Shown: positions 52,530 through 61,838, counted from the stretch's first letter. The stretch: 64,000 nt of DNA from Yunchengibacter salinarum (GCF_037658235.1 NZ_JBBJLN010000004.1:244956-308955); one strand, 5' to 3'. Notes: generated by a model not told the origin, from the letters alone. Numbers and translations are program-made.

Positions 52530-53176
52530 ACCGGCACCCCCACCAGGGCATTGATGGTTTCAAAGAAGAACAGCGTGGGCCCCAGCACCACTTCCTTTGC
52601 CAGCAGGATCAGGCCGATCAGGATGAAAAAACCGAACGGCGCCACCGAAAGATAGCGGCTGCGCGCCGGTTCGGGCAAAAATTCCGCCACCACGCCGGAC
52701 CCATCCAGCGGCGGGATGGGCAGCAGATTGAAGACCATGAACAGGCAGTTCATGAATACCCCGTAAACCGCCGTGGTCACCAGCCATCCGTCACCGGCGG
52801 CCCCGCCCCACAGGGCAAAGCGTATGGCATAGGCAAAGGCCACGGCCAGCAACAGGTTCATCAGGGGCCCGGCCAGCGCCACGGCGATCATGTCCCGGCG
52901 CTTGTTCTTGAAATGCTCGGGCCGGATCATCACCGGCTTGGCATAGCCGATCAGGAAAGGCATGGCGAACAGCACCGCCGCCATGGGAATCAGCACCGTG
53001 CCCACCGGATCGAAATGCCGGAAGGGGTTGAGGCTCAGCCGCCCCTGCGATTTGGGCGTGATGTCCCCCAGCGCATTGGCGGCATAGGCGTGGCCAGCCT
53101 CGTGCAGGGTGACGGCGAACATGAACGGCAGGGCCATCACGCTGAGCAGGGTCAGGCTTTCGGACAGGCTGGGCAT
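52526..53176 (-). CDS. Site-2 protease-like M50 metalloprotease
   Basis: Intramembrane zinc protease of the short S2P type that lacks PDZ and CBS domains. The 216-residue protein has HEAGH (His25, Glu26, His29) in its first hydrophobic region and the third ligand Asp158 in NLLPIPPLDGSG, within five or six membrane segments. AAGGA lies 6 nt before the ATG. It overlaps nagZ by one base (TGATG) and scpA by 4 bp, so it is translationally locked into the nagZ-scpA-scpB unit. Substrates are unknown. Confidence 0.9.
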   Translation of the reverse strand: MPSLSESLTLLSVMALPFMFAVTLHEAGHAYAANALGDITPKSQGRLSLNPFRHFDPVGTVLIPMAAVLFAMPFLIGYAKPVMIRPEHFKNKRRDMIAVALAGPLMNLLLAVAFAYAIRFALWGGAAGDGWLVTTAVYGVFMNCLFMVFNLLPIPPLDGSGVVAEFLPEPARSRYLSVAPFGFFILIGLILLAKEVVLGPTLFFFETINALVGVPV

Positions 53177-54201
53177 CAGGTTTCCTTTTCCGCGAGCAGG
53201 CCGTGACAGGCTTCAAGGGCCGCATCCAGCGCCGCGCGATCCACCGGCGCCGCCGGGGTCCGGGCCCGCGCCATGGCGCCATCAAGCGCGCGGCCCAGGC
53301 TCGCCGGCGCCTCCGGCACGGCGGCGGCGATCGCTTCCATTTCCGCCATGTCCCCATTGCAGTGAAGCGCCAGATCGCAGCCCGCCGCCAGCGCGGCCAC
53401 GGCCCGCGCGCCCATCGGCCCGGTCAGTGCCTTCATGGACAGGTCATCGCTCATCAGCAGGCCGCCGAACCCCATCCACATGCGGATCACCCGGCCAATA
53501 ATGGCGCGGGACAGCGTGGCGGGCCGCCGCCCGTCCAACGCGGTATAGGCCACATGCGCCGTCATGGCAAAGGGCGCGTCCCCCAATGCCCGAAACGGCC
53601 GGAAATCCACCGCTTTCAGGCTGGATTCAGGGGCTGTGACCACCGGCAGGCTCTCATGGCTGTCCAGCGTGGCCCGACCATGGCCGGGCACATGCTTGAC
53701 CACGGGCAACACCCCGCCCGCCAGAAGCGCATCCACCACCACCCGGCCAAGACGCGCCACCCGATCCGGGTCATCGCCAAACGCCCGGTCGCCGATCACA
53801 TTGTCGGCGCCGGGGTGCACCACATCCAGCAATGGCAGACAGTTCACCGTGATCCCGGCCCTGCGCAGATCCTCGGCAAGCGCCGCCACGGTCAGGCCAA
53901 GGGCGCGGCGGGCCAGCGCGGGATCATACCGGTCCACCGCGCCGAACAATCCCATGGCGGGATAGGCCGGCCAGTGGGGCGGCGCCATGCGCTGCACCCG
54001 GCCACCTTCCTGATCGATCAAAATGGGTATATCGCGCCGCCCCATCAGGTCTTTCAGGGAGTCGGTCAATGCGCGCAATTCATCGCCCGTGCCCACATTG
54101 CGACGGAACAGGATGAAGCCAGCCGGGCGCACGGAACGGAAAAAAGCCGCCTCCGCATCGCTCAGGCGCGGGCCACTCAGGGAATAAAGGACCGGAATCA
54201 C
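53176..54201 (-). CDS. nagZ: Beta-N-acetylhexosaminidase (GH3)
   Basis: Cytosolic enzyme that removes GlcNAc from anhydro-muropeptides during cell-wall recycling. The 341-residue protein has IDQEGGRVQRM, the KHVPGHGRATLDSHESLP motif with the catalytic His/Asp loop, and the nucleophile aspartate in LLMSDDLSM. The start is GTG at 54201, with GGGAGG 7 nt upstream. It lies between the SPOR protein and the M50 protease and supplies the substrate branch used by AnmK at 20.5-21.7 kb. Confidence 0.96.
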   Translation of the reverse strand: MIPVLYSLSGPRLSDAEAAFFRSVRPAGFILFRRNVGTGDELRALTDSLKDLMGRRDIPILIDQEGGRVQRMAPPHWPAYPAMGLFGAVDRYDPALARRALGLTVAALAEDLRRAGITVNCLPLLDVVHPGADNVIGDRAFGDDPDRVARLGRVVVDALLAGGVLPVVKHVPGHGRATLDSHESLPVVTAPESSLKAVDFRPFRALGDAPFAMTAHVAYTALDGRRPATLSRAIIGRVIRMWMGFGGLLMSDDLSMKALTGPMGARAVAALAAGCDLALHCNGDMAEMEAIAAAVPEAPASLGRALDGAMARARTPAAPVDRAALDAALEACHGLLAEKET

Positions 54202-54228
54202 AATGCCGCCTCCCTCACCCGTCCCGGA

Positions 54229-55191
54229 TCAGGACGGGCCGACCACGATACAGGCCTGCTGTCCGGCCCTCAGTGCCACGCAAAGCTGATCCGCCGCGGT
54301 ACGATCCTCAAGCGGCCCGGCGCGCAGGCGGAACAGTGTCCTGCCACCGCTTTGCACCGATTCCACCGCATGGTTCAGACCTTTCAGCGCGTCCGGGAAG
54401 CGCCTTTGCGCCTCGGCCCAGGCATTGTCCGCCGTTTCCCGCCGGGAATAGGCGCCCAGTTGAACGCGGAAACGGTCAACGGCAAGTGCCGGGGCGTCGT
54501 CTTTTTCCGTGCCCGCCGCGCCGTCATCTTCATCATCCGGGGCCTCCGGCTTTCTGGCCGGTGTGGGGGCGCGATCCGCCACATCGTTGGATGCGCCGGT
54601 CATGGTCTCGCCGCCCGCCTGCTTTTCCTCGACCGTCTGGCGGATGCCATCCAGCCGGGACCGGCTGTCCGCCTGCCCCTGCACGGCGCTATCGGGCGCG
54701 GCTTCATCTTGCTCCGGCGTGCTTTCAGCCGGTGCGGCGCTCTCCGCCTCCCCTTCCGGGGCGCTCTCAGGGGTGTTATCAGGGGCGCTTTGCGCCTCAG
54801 GCAGGGACTCTACGGGCTCCTCCGCCTCCGGCGCCAGAGTCGCCGCGCTTTCCGAAGCCGGATCGCGGCCCTGGGCGCGATCGAAAACCTTCTTGTCCCG
54901 GTTCGCCACATCCATGCCGCCGCGCTCTTCGGGTCGTTCCTTCACCGGGCCATCCGGCGCGGCGACCCGGATAGGCGGGCCGTCCTGCGCGTCATCCATA
55001 TACAGATACAGCATGGCGGCCACCAAAAGCCCCACCAGCGCAAGGGCGGCGCCACTGGCCGCCAAAAGCGGCCCGCGCCCCTTGAACAGGTCGGTGTCGG
55101 CCTGCAACTCCTCCTCCGGCACGGGTTGCAGCCAGGGGGGCGTTTCCCGATCCGGGGGGCTATCGGAATTGTTCCTGTCGGTCTCGCTCAT
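54229..55191 (-). CDS. SPOR-domain membrane protein
   Basis: Single-pass protein that probably binds denuded septal glycan. The 320-residue protein has a cytoplasmic tail (1-40), a membrane helix (about 41-65, LLAASGAALALVGLLVAAML), and a long disordered linker rich in Glu, Ala, Ser and Pro (about 70-235). A C-terminal SPOR domain follows (about 240-318, RFRVQLGAYSRRETADNAWAE). It lies between argS and nagZ, the usual alphaproteobacterial place. The division role is inferred from the domain. Confidence 0.92.
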   Translation of the reverse strand: MSETDRNNSDSPPDRETPPWLQPVPEEELQADTDLFKGRGPLLAASGAALALVGLLVAAMLYLYMDDAQDGPPIRVAAPDGPVKERPEERGGMDVANRDKKVFDRAQGRDPASESAATLAPEAEEPVESLPEAQSAPDNTPESAPEGEAESAAPAESTPEQDEAAPDSAVQGQADSRSRLDGIRQTVEEKQAGGETMTGASNDVADRAPTPARKPEAPDDEDDGAAGTEKDDAPALAVDRFRVQLGAYSRRETADNAWAEAQRRFPDALKGLNHAVESVQSGGRTLFRLRAGPLEDRTAADQLCVALRAGQQACIVVGPS

Positions 55192-55205
55192 GGGTTTCCG
55201 CCGTC

Positions 55206-56969
55206 CTACCGCAATTCCTCGACCGGGGTAACGCCCATGACCTCAAGCCCGCTGGCGATCACCAACGCCACCGACCGGATCATGGCCAGCCGCGCCGCGG
55301 TGAGTGCCGCATTATCGGCCTGCACGAAGCGCAGCTCCGGCGCGTCATTGCCCTTGTTCCAGAAACTATGCAACTCACTGGCAAGCTCATAAAGGAAAAA
55401 TGCCAGCCGGTGTGGTTCATGGGCTTCCGCCGCGGCGGCCACCTGCCGGGGCCATTCCAGCACACGGCGGATCATCGCCACCTCCGCCGGGTCCGCCAGC
55501 AGGCTCATATCCGCACCGGCCAGGGCCTCATCATCCACATCCAGATCGGGGTGCGTTTCCCGCACCCGCGCCAGCACACTATGCACACGGGCATGGGCAT
55601 ATTGCACGTAAAAGACCGGGTTGTCCTTGCTTTGATCCTTCACCTTGGCGAAATCGAAATCCAGCGGCGCGTCATTCTTGCGGGTCAGCATGATGAAGCG
55701 GGTCACATCGGCGCCCACCGTGTCCACCACATCCTTGAGCGTGACAAAGGTTCCGGCCCGCTTGGACATTTTCACCGGCTCCCCGCCATCATAGAGATGC
55801 ACGAGCTGGCACAGCTTCACATCAAGGTTCGCATCGTCGTCCAGAGCCTTGACCGCCGCCTTCATGCGCTTCACATAGCCGCCATGGTCGGCGCCCAGCA
55901 CGTCGATCATGGTCTTGAAACCGCGCCTGATCTTGTCATGATGATAGGCGATGTCGGCGGCGAAATAGGTGAAGTCACCGGTGGACTTGCGCAAGGGCCG
56001 ATCGCTGTCGTCACCGAAATGGGTGGTGCGGAACAGGGTCTGTTCCCGCGGTTCCCAGTCTTCCGGCTTCTTGCCCTTGGGCGGCTCCAGCACTCCCTGA
56101 TAAATGTGGCCGCGCGCCTCCAGATGCTCCAGCACATCGGGGATGATGCCGCTGTCGTGCAGATCCTTCTCGGAAGTGAACACGTCGTGGCGCACGCCGA
56201 GCGCCGCCAGATCCGCACGGATCAGGTCCATCATCTGCGCCAGCACCACCGGGCGCAGCGCCGTAAGCACGGCGGCTTCATCCGCCGCCACCATGGCGGC
56301 GGTCACGGTGCCGTCCGCCACCGCCGCCTGAGCTGCGGTTTTCAGGTATTCGCCGGGATAAAGCCCTTCGGGGATGCCCGCATCGGGATCACGCTGGCCC
56401 AGCGCCTCCAGAACACGCAGATGGAAGGATCGGGTCAGCGTATCGATCTGGCTGCCCGCGTCATTGATATAATATTCCTTGGTGACCGAATGGCCGGTCT
56501 TGGCCAGCAGATTGGCCAGCGCATCGCCGAACACCGCACCCCGCACATGGCCCACATGCAAGGGCCCCGTGGGGTTGGCGGACACATATTCCACATTGAC
56601 CGCGCTGTTCCCGCCCATATCACTGTCGCCAAAGGCGGTGCCGGCGCGCAGCACTTCCGGTATGCGGGCCTGAAGAAAGGCAGCCGTCAGGCGCAGATTG
56701 ATGAAGCCGGGCCCCGCCACCTCCACGCTGGCGACACCATCCAGCGCTTCCAGCCGGGGCGCCATCATGTCCGCGATGGCACGGGGCTTCATGCGGGCCT
56801 GCTTCGCCAGCACCATGGCGGCATTGGTGGCGATATCGCCATGGGCGGGGTCACGCGGCGGCTCCACCGTCACCGAACCAAGATCCAGTTCCTGCGGAAG
56901 GGCGCCCTCGCGGCCCAGCGCCGCCAGCACATCGGCAATGCGCGCCGTGAAATGATCAAAAATATTCAT
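55206..56969 (-). CDS. argS: Arginyl-tRNA synthetase
   Basis: Class I synthetase that charges tRNA-Arg. The 587-residue protein has the N-terminal Arg-specific domain, the HIGH motif as HVGH in SANPTGPLHVGHVRGA, the KMSKR motif (EPVKMSKRAGTFV), and the DALR anticodon-binding domain at the C-terminus. The start overlaps dgt by 4 bp; 14 bp separate it from the SPOR gene. Confidence 0.97.
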   Translation of the reverse strand: MNIFDHFTARIADVLAALGREGALPQELDLGSVTVEPPRDPAHGDIATNAAMVLAKQARMKPRAIADMMAPRLEALDGVASVEVAGPGFINLRLTAAFLQARIPEVLRAGTAFGDSDMGGNSAVNVEYVSANPTGPLHVGHVRGAVFGDALANLLAKTGHSVTKEYYINDAGSQIDTLTRSFHLRVLEALGQRDPDAGIPEGLYPGEYLKTAAQAAVADGTVTAAMVAADEAAVLTALRPVVLAQMMDLIRADLAALGVRHDVFTSEKDLHDSGIIPDVLEHLEARGHIYQGVLEPPKGKKPEDWEPREQTLFRTTHFGDDSDRPLRKSTGDFTYFAADIAYHHDKIRRGFKTMIDVLGADHGGYVKRMKAAVKALDDDANLDVKLCQLVHLYDGGEPVKMSKRAGTFVTLKDVVDTVGADVTRFIMLTRKNDAPLDFDFAKVKDQSKDNPVFYVQYAHARVHSVLARVRETHPDLDVDDEALAGADMSLLADPAEVAMIRRVLEWPRQVAAAAEAHEPHRLAFFLYELASELHSFWNKGNDAPELRFVQADNAALTAARLAMIRSVALVIASGLEVMGVTPVEELR

Positions 56970-58204
56970 AAGCTCACGCTATTCAGGTCAAACAGTTTGC
57001 GGTGTTCCCGGAAAGCGAACCGATCTGTCATGCCGGCGATGAAATCCGCCACCACGCGGGCCGTTTCCCAGCTTGCGGGGGCACCCGCGGCCTGCCCCCA
57101 TTCGGTAGGGAGCACATCAGGCTCGGAGATATACAAAGAGAACAGGTCCCTGACCACCCTTTTCGCCTTTGATGTGGTGCGGTTGACCAGATAATGCCGG
57201 TACATGCGCTCGAACAGAAATGCCTTCAGTGCCTTGACCGCCGCCGCCGCATCATCGCTGAAGGCCACCACCGGCGCATCATGGGCGCGGATCGCGTCGG
57301 GACTGTCCGGGTTCAGCGCCTTGATCCGGCCATCCGTCTCCATCACCAGATCATTCACCAGGCGCGAGATCAGGCGGCGGACCAGCTCATGAATGGTGGC
57401 TTCGAACGAAGCGTCCGGCCAGGTCCAGCGCACTTCGTCGATCAGTTGCGACACGAAACCGATTTCCTTCAGTTCGTCCAGCGTGAACAGCCCTGCCCTC
57501 AGCCCGTCATCCAGATCATGACCGGAATAGGCGATGTCGTCGCTCAGCGCGGCCACCTGCGCTTCCGCGCTGGCAAAGCTGTGCAGTTCAAGATCATGAT
57601 CCGGCAGATAATCGCGAAGGCCAAAGGGCAGGTCCTGCGGCGGGTTCTTCGGATCAATGGCGGCGTTCACCAGCGGGCCGTTATGCTTGGCCAGCCCTTC
57701 CAGGGTTTCCCAGGTCAGGTTCATGCCCTGAAACTGTGCGTAGCGACGTTCCAGCCGGGTTACCAAGCGGATGGCCTGGGCGTTGTGGTCAAAGCCGCCA
57801 TACTCGGCCATGCAGGCATCCAGTTCCCCTTCCCCCGCATGGCCAAAGGGCGGATGACCCAGATCATGCGCCAGCGCCAGCGCTTCCCCCAGGTCTTCAT
57901 TCAGATGCAGCAAGCGGCATACGGAACGGGCAATCTGCGCCACTTCCAGCGAATGGGTAAGCCGGGTGCGGTAATGATCGCCTTCATGATAAACGAACAC
58001 CTGGGTCTTGTGCTTCAGGCGACGAAACCCGCTGGAATGAATCACCCGGTCCCTGTCCCGCTGAAAGGCGCTGCGGCTAGGGCTTTCCGGCTCCTTGTAA
58101 AGACGCCCGCGACTGGCGGCGGGATGACAGGCATAAGGGGCCAGCGTGTCCTCATATGAGGGAAGAGCAATGGTCGGGCCGGGCTCGGCGGGGCGCGTGG
58201 ACAT
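56966..58204 (-). CDS. dgt: Deoxyguanosinetriphosphate triphosphohydrolase-like protein
   Basis: HD-domain enzyme expected to split dNTPs into nucleoside and triphosphate. I chose the ATG at 58204 (MSTRPAEPG), with GGAAGGGAG upstream, giving 412 residues; the frame is open for 24 more codons without family content. Metal ligands lie in YRTRLTHSLEVAQIAR and ALAHDLGHPPFGHAGE. The short type with PHD/dGTPase-like C-terminus is usual in alphaproteobacteria, where it leads argS. Exact substrate preference cannot be read from sequence. Confidence 0.94.
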   Translation of the reverse strand: MSTRPAEPGPTIALPSYEDTLAPYACHPAASRGRLYKEPESPSRSAFQRDRDRVIHSSGFRRLKHKTQVFVYHEGDHYRTRLTHSLEVAQIARSVCRLLHLNEDLGEALALAHDLGHPPFGHAGEGELDACMAEYGGFDHNAQAIRLVTRLERRYAQFQGMNLTWETLEGLAKHNGPLVNAAIDPKNPPQDLPFGLRDYLPDHDLELHSFASAEAQVAALSDDIAYSGHDLDDGLRAGLFTLDELKEIGFVSQLIDEVRWTWPDASFEATIHELVRRLISRLVNDLVMETDGRIKALNPDSPDAIRAHDAPVVAFSDDAAAAVKALKAFLFERMYRHYLVNRTTSKAKRVVRDLFSLYISEPDVLPTEWGQAAGAPASWETARVVADFIAGMTDRFAFREHRKLFDLNSVSL

Positions 58205-58247
58205 GGGCTCTGAACTCCCTTCCTTTGGAGCGGCATTCGGGCCGCGC

Positions 58248-58276
58248 ACCTTAGGCAACCCGGCCCCGCGCGGCAA
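58248..58276 (-). promoter_or_regulatory. Candidate promoter for dgt
   Basis: On the minus strand TTGCCG and TAAGGT are 17 bp apart, about 40 nt before the dgt start. The -10 lies in a 13-base element (58242-58254) that recurs with one change at the erpA promoter in opposite orientation. Confidence 0.35.
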
Positions 58277-58296
58277 GACGCGAAACCGCCCGGCGT

Positions 58297-58325
58297 TTGA
58301 CCTTGCCCCCTCAAAGCCCTATCTA
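58297..58325 (+). promoter_or_regulatory. Candidate promoter for erpA
   Basis: TTGACC (five of six matches) and TATCTA are separated by 17 bp, placing transcription start about 28 nt before the erpA ATG. The overlapping CTAAGGTGCACGG (58323-58335) matches the element at the dgt promoter. Confidence 0.42.
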
Positions 58326-58359
58326 AGGTGCACGGAATTCCAGTTGCGGAGAGAACGCC

Positions 58360-58752
58360 ATGACGGCCAATCACACAGACCAGAACGCCCCCTCCCCCGC
58401 CGGGGCAGGCAAGGGCGCACCCGAAGCCCCCGTGGGCCTGAGCGCCCGCGCGGCCCGGCGCGTGGCCGAACTGATCCGCCAACAGGGCAAACCCGGCCTG
58501 ATGCTGCGCGTCAAGGTGGACGGCGGCGGTTGCAGCGGCTTCCAGTACGGCTTCGACTTCGACACCGAAGCGGCTGAAGACGATATCAAGGTGGAGCGGG
58601 ACGGCGTGACCATGCTGGTTGACAGCATGTCCCTGCTCTATCTGTCAGGCGCCGAAGTGGATTATGTGGAAGACCTGGTGGGCGCCAGCTTTCAGGTGAC
58701 CAACCCCAATGCCGCCTCAAGCTGCGGCTGCGGCTCCAGTTTTAGTATTTGA
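58360..58752 (+). CDS. erpA: A-type Fe-S carrier protein (ErpA/IscA-like)
   Basis: Accepts Fe-S clusters from the assembly scaffold and passes them to target enzymes. The 130-residue protein has the three conserved cysteines Cys58 (GGGCSGF), Cys122 and Cys124 (SSCGCGSSFS). A ~25-residue Ala/Gly/Pro-rich leader precedes the fold. GGAG lies 8 nt before the ATG. It is divergent from dgt, a common arrangement in alphaproteobacteria. ErpA and IscA are hard to tell apart from sequence alone; a lone gene outside an isc operon favours ErpA. Confidence 0.88.
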   Translation: MTANHTDQNAPSPAGAGKGAPEAPVGLSARAARRVAELIRQQGKPGLMLRVKVDGGGCSGFQYGFDFDTEAAEDDIKVERDGVTMLVDSMSLLYLSGAEVDYVEDLVGASFQVTNPNAASSCGCGSSFSI

Positions 58753-58761
58753 AGATTTTTG

Positions 58762-58830
58762 CGCTCACGCAAGCGTGCTTCGCACGCGCTCCGCGAGGGC
58801 GCCGCATAGGCGGCGGGGCGCAGTCGCGCC
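58762..58830. repeat. Cluster of GC-rich hairpins after erpA
   Basis: Several short palindromes stand side by side: GCGTGC-TTC-GCACGC (58773-58787) and GCCGC-ATAG-GCGGC (58801-58814), with GCGCTCCGCGAGGGCGC between them. No T-run follows, so this is not a clear terminator. It looks like an interspersed REP-like element, but only one copy is visible in this window. Confidence 0.4.
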
Positions 58831-59007
58831 CGTCGGATGGGTCCGCGCTTGTGGCGATAAAGGTGAGGCCGGTGTGAGTGGGGCGTGGGATGGAGCCGTG
58901 CGATAGGCGGGGCGTGCTTTCGGATGATCCTGTGTGCGGGAAAGCTTGACGCGGGGACGGCGGGCGGCCAGTGATATGGGCGATTTCATCACTTCGGGGA
59001 ATGGTTC

Positions 59008-59799
59008 GTGAAAATCGCCTCTTTCAACATCAATGGCATCAAGGCACGCCTGCCGCGTCTGCTGGAATGGCTGGACAGCGGCGCGGCGGACGTGGTCGCG
59101 CTTCAGGAAATCAAGTCCATGGACGATACATTTCCCCGGCTGGAATTTGAGGATCGGGGCTGGCACGTGGAAACCCATGGGCAAAAGTCCTTCAACGGCG
59201 TGGCGCTGTTAAGCCGTCAGCCGCTGGAAGATGTGCGGCGCGGGCTGCCCCCCCTGGACCACACCGACCCCGACGATCCGCAGGCCCGCTATATCGAGGC
59301 CATCACGGGCGGCGTCAGGGTTGCCAGCATCTATGCCCCCAATGGCAACCCCCTGGACAGCGAGAAATTCCCCTACAAGCTGCACTGGATGGACCGGCTG
59401 ATCGCCCATGGCGAAACGCTGCTCGCCGCGGAACAGCCTGTGGTGCTGGCGGGTGACTATAATGTGATCCCCACAAACGAGGACTGTCATGATCCCCCCG
59501 CCTGGGCCAATGATGCCCTGTTCCAGCCGGAATCCCGCGCCAGATTGCGCACGCTGCTGAATCAGGGATGGCTGGATGCCCTGCGGCAGCGCCAGCCCTC
59601 AGGCCGCGCCTTCACCTTCTGGGACTATCAGGGCGGCGCCTGGCAGAAGGACAATGGCATTCGGATCGACCATCTGCTCCTGTCCCCGGAAGCCGCCGAT
59701 CATCTGGTGGACTGCCGGGTGGACCGCACCCCTCGCGGCAAGCAAAAGGCCAGCGATCACACCCCGATCATCGCGGACCTGGCACTGGATCGGGCCTGA
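59008..59799 (+). CDS. xthA: Exodeoxyribonuclease III
   Basis: AP endonuclease and 3'-exonuclease in base-excision repair. The 263-residue protein starts KIASFNINGIKARL after a GTG at 59008, with GGGGA 8 nt upstream. The catalytic Glu is in LQEIKSMD. The remaining active-site pieces are GDYNVIPTNEDC, GIRIDHLLLSP and the terminal SDHTPI. It converges on ilvD with 13 bp between, and lies 255 bp after erpA. Confidence 0.96.
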   Translation: MKIASFNINGIKARLPRLLEWLDSGAADVVALQEIKSMDDTFPRLEFEDRGWHVETHGQKSFNGVALLSRQPLEDVRRGLPPLDHTDPDDPQARYIEAITGGVRVASIYAPNGNPLDSEKFPYKLHWMDRLIAHGETLLAAEQPVVLAGDYNVIPTNEDCHDPPAWANDALFQPESRARLRTLLNQGWLDALRQRQPSGRAFTFWDYQGGAWQKDNGIRIDHLLLSPEAADHLVDCRVDRTPRGKQKASDHTPIIADLALDRA

Positions 59800-59812
59800 C
59801 GCAGGCGAACCG

Positions 59813-61651
59813 TCACACCTGCCGCACGGCGCCCTTGTCGGCGGACGTGGTAAGCGCCGCATAGGCACGCAGCGCCGCCGTCACCTTGCGCTGGCGCGGT
59901 GCTTCCGGCTGCCAGGCGCCCTCGCCCTTCGCCTCCATCGCGGCGCGGCGCCGCTCCAGCTCCGCGTCGTCCACGTCCAGATCGATGCGGCGCGCCGGAA
60001 TATCGATCACCACCCGGTCCCCCGGCTGGACCAGCGCGATGCCGCCCCCCGCAGCCGCTTCCGGGCTGGCATGACCGATGGAAAGCCCGCTGGTACCACC
60101 GGAAAAACGCCCATCCGTCAGCAATGCGCACTCTTTCCCCAGCCCCATGGATTTCAGATAACTGGTGGGATACAGCATTTCCTGCATACCCGGCCCCCCG
60201 CGCGGCCCTTCATAGCGGATAATGACCACATCACCCGCCTTCACGGCACCGCCCAGAATGCCTTCTACCGCCGCATCCTGGCTTTCAAACACCACCGCCG
60301 GGCCACTGAAGCGCAGAATGCTTTCATCCACGCCCGCGGTTTTCACGATGCAGCCATTTTCCGCGATATTGCCAAACAGAACCGCCAGGCCGCCATCGGC
60401 TGAATAGGCATGGGATGCCGCCCTGATGCAGCCCTCTTCCCGGTCCAGGTCTAGGCTGTCATACCGCTTGTTCTGGGAAAAGGCCTGCTGGGTGGGCACA
60501 CGCCCCGGTGCGGCCCGGTAGAAACGGTGAATGTCCGCATCATCAGTGCGGGCCACATCGAAAGCGTCCAACGCCTCCCCAAGGGTGGGTGTATGCACGG
60601 TGCCCACCTCCCGATTGATCAGACCGGCCCGGTCCAGTTCCCCCAACAGGGCGAAAATGCCGCCCGCCCGGTGAACATCCTGTATATGGTAGCGATCCGT
60701 CGCCGGGGCCACCTTGCACAGATTGGGCACATGCCGGCTCAGCCGATCGATATCGGCCATGGTGAAATCCACCCCCGCCTCGCGGGCAGCGGCCAGGATA
60801 TGCAGAACCGTATTGGTGGACCCGCCCATGGCGATGTCCAGCGTCATGGCGTTTTCAAATGCAGCCCTGGTGGCGATCTCACGCGGGGTCGAGGGGCTGT
60901 TGCCCCCTTCATAATGCGACCGGGCCAGCGCTACGATGCGCCGCGCAGCCGTCAGGAACAGCTCCCGGCGATCCCCATGGGTGGCCAGCAGCGTGCCATT
61001 GCCCGGTAGCGCCAGCCCCAGCGCTTCGTTCAGGCAGTTCATGGAATTGGCGGTGAACATGCCGCTGCAAGACCCGCAGGTGGGACAGGCGGATCGCTCC
61101 ACCACCGCCAGTTGTTCGTCCGACACATTGGGGTCCGCCGCCTGCACCATGGCATCCACAAGGTCCAGATTGTGGCTTTGGCCGTCATAATCGGCCTCCC
61201 CCGCCTCCATGGGACCGCCGGATACGAAAATGGTCGGAATATCCAGCCTCATGGCCGCCATCAACATGCCGGGCGTGATCTTGTCACAGTTGGAAATGCA
61301 GACCAGCGCATCGGCGCAATGGGCGTTGGCCATGTATTCCACGCTATCGGCTATGATCTCCCGGCTCGGCAGAGAATAAAGCATCCCATCATGGCCCATG
61401 GCGATGCCGTCATCCACCGCGATGGTATTGAACTCCTTCGCCACACCGCCCGCGCGCGCCACTTCCTCGGCCACCATGCGGCCCATGTCCCGCAGGTGCA
61501 CATGGCCGGGCACAAACTCGGTAAAGCTGTTGGCAACAGCGATCAAAGGCTTGCCGAAGTCCTCATCCGTCATGCCCGTGGCACGCCATAGCGCCCGCGC
61601 CCCCGCCATATTCCGGCCATGGGTGGTGGTTCTGGAACGATAAGGGGGCAT
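59813..61651 (-). CDS. ilvD: Dihydroxy-acid dehydratase
   Basis: Fe-S enzyme of valine, leucine and isoleucine synthesis that dehydrates dihydroxy acids to 2-oxo acids. I chose the ATG at 61651 (MPPYRSRTTTHGRNMAGA), with GAGAGG 8 nt upstream, giving 612 residues, close to E. coli IlvD. Cluster cysteines lie in CISNCDKITPGML and ACPTCGSCSGMF. The C-terminal GRFSGGTSGLSIGH motif carries the catalytic serine. No attenuator peptide with branched-chain codons was seen upstream. Confidence 0.97.
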   Translation of the reverse strand: MPPYRSRTTTHGRNMAGARALWRATGMTDEDFGKPLIAVANSFTEFVPGHVHLRDMGRMVAEEVARAGGVAKEFNTIAVDDGIAMGHDGMLYSLPSREIIADSVEYMANAHCADALVCISNCDKITPGMLMAAMRLDIPTIFVSGGPMEAGEADYDGQSHNLDLVDAMVQAADPNVSDEQLAVVERSACPTCGSCSGMFTANSMNCLNEALGLALPGNGTLLATHGDRRELFLTAARRIVALARSHYEGGNSPSTPREIATRAAFENAMTLDIAMGGSTNTVLHILAAAREAGVDFTMADIDRLSRHVPNLCKVAPATDRYHIQDVHRAGGIFALLGELDRAGLINREVGTVHTPTLGEALDAFDVARTDDADIHRFYRAAPGRVPTQQAFSQNKRYDSLDLDREEGCIRAASHAYSADGGLAVLFGNIAENGCIVKTAGVDESILRFSGPAVVFESQDAAVEGILGGAVKAGDVVIIRYEGPRGGPGMQEMLYPTSYLKSMGLGKECALLTDGRFSGGTSGLSIGHASPEAAAGGGIALVQPGDRVVIDIPARRIDLDVDDAELERRRAAMEAKGEGAWQPEAPRQRKVTAALRAYAALTTSADKGAVRQV

Positions 61652-61698
61652 GGCTGCGACCTCTCCATTCAATCAGCGAATACCGGCAAAACGCGCGC

Positions 61699-61727
61699 AA
61701 CTTAACCACACAGCCAACCCCTGTCGA
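61699..61727 (-). promoter_or_regulatory. Candidate promoter for ilvD
   Basis: On the minus strand TCGACA (five of six matches) and TAAGTT are spaced 17 bp apart, with the -10 about 48 nt before the chosen ilvD start. Confidence 0.3.
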
Positions 61728-61838
61728 TCCCGAATATGGCCCGCAGCCCACCAATCTGCGCAATTTCCAAAAACCCCACCAAAATCAGCACCACACCCTT
61801 GCGGGCCGGGCAAAATATGATAAAACGCGCAACACAAA

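Noticed and set aside
61652..61838. Leader-peptide attenuator for ilvD
   Set aside because: I found no short frame rich in Leu, Ile or Val codons and no terminator/antiterminator pair upstream of ilvD.
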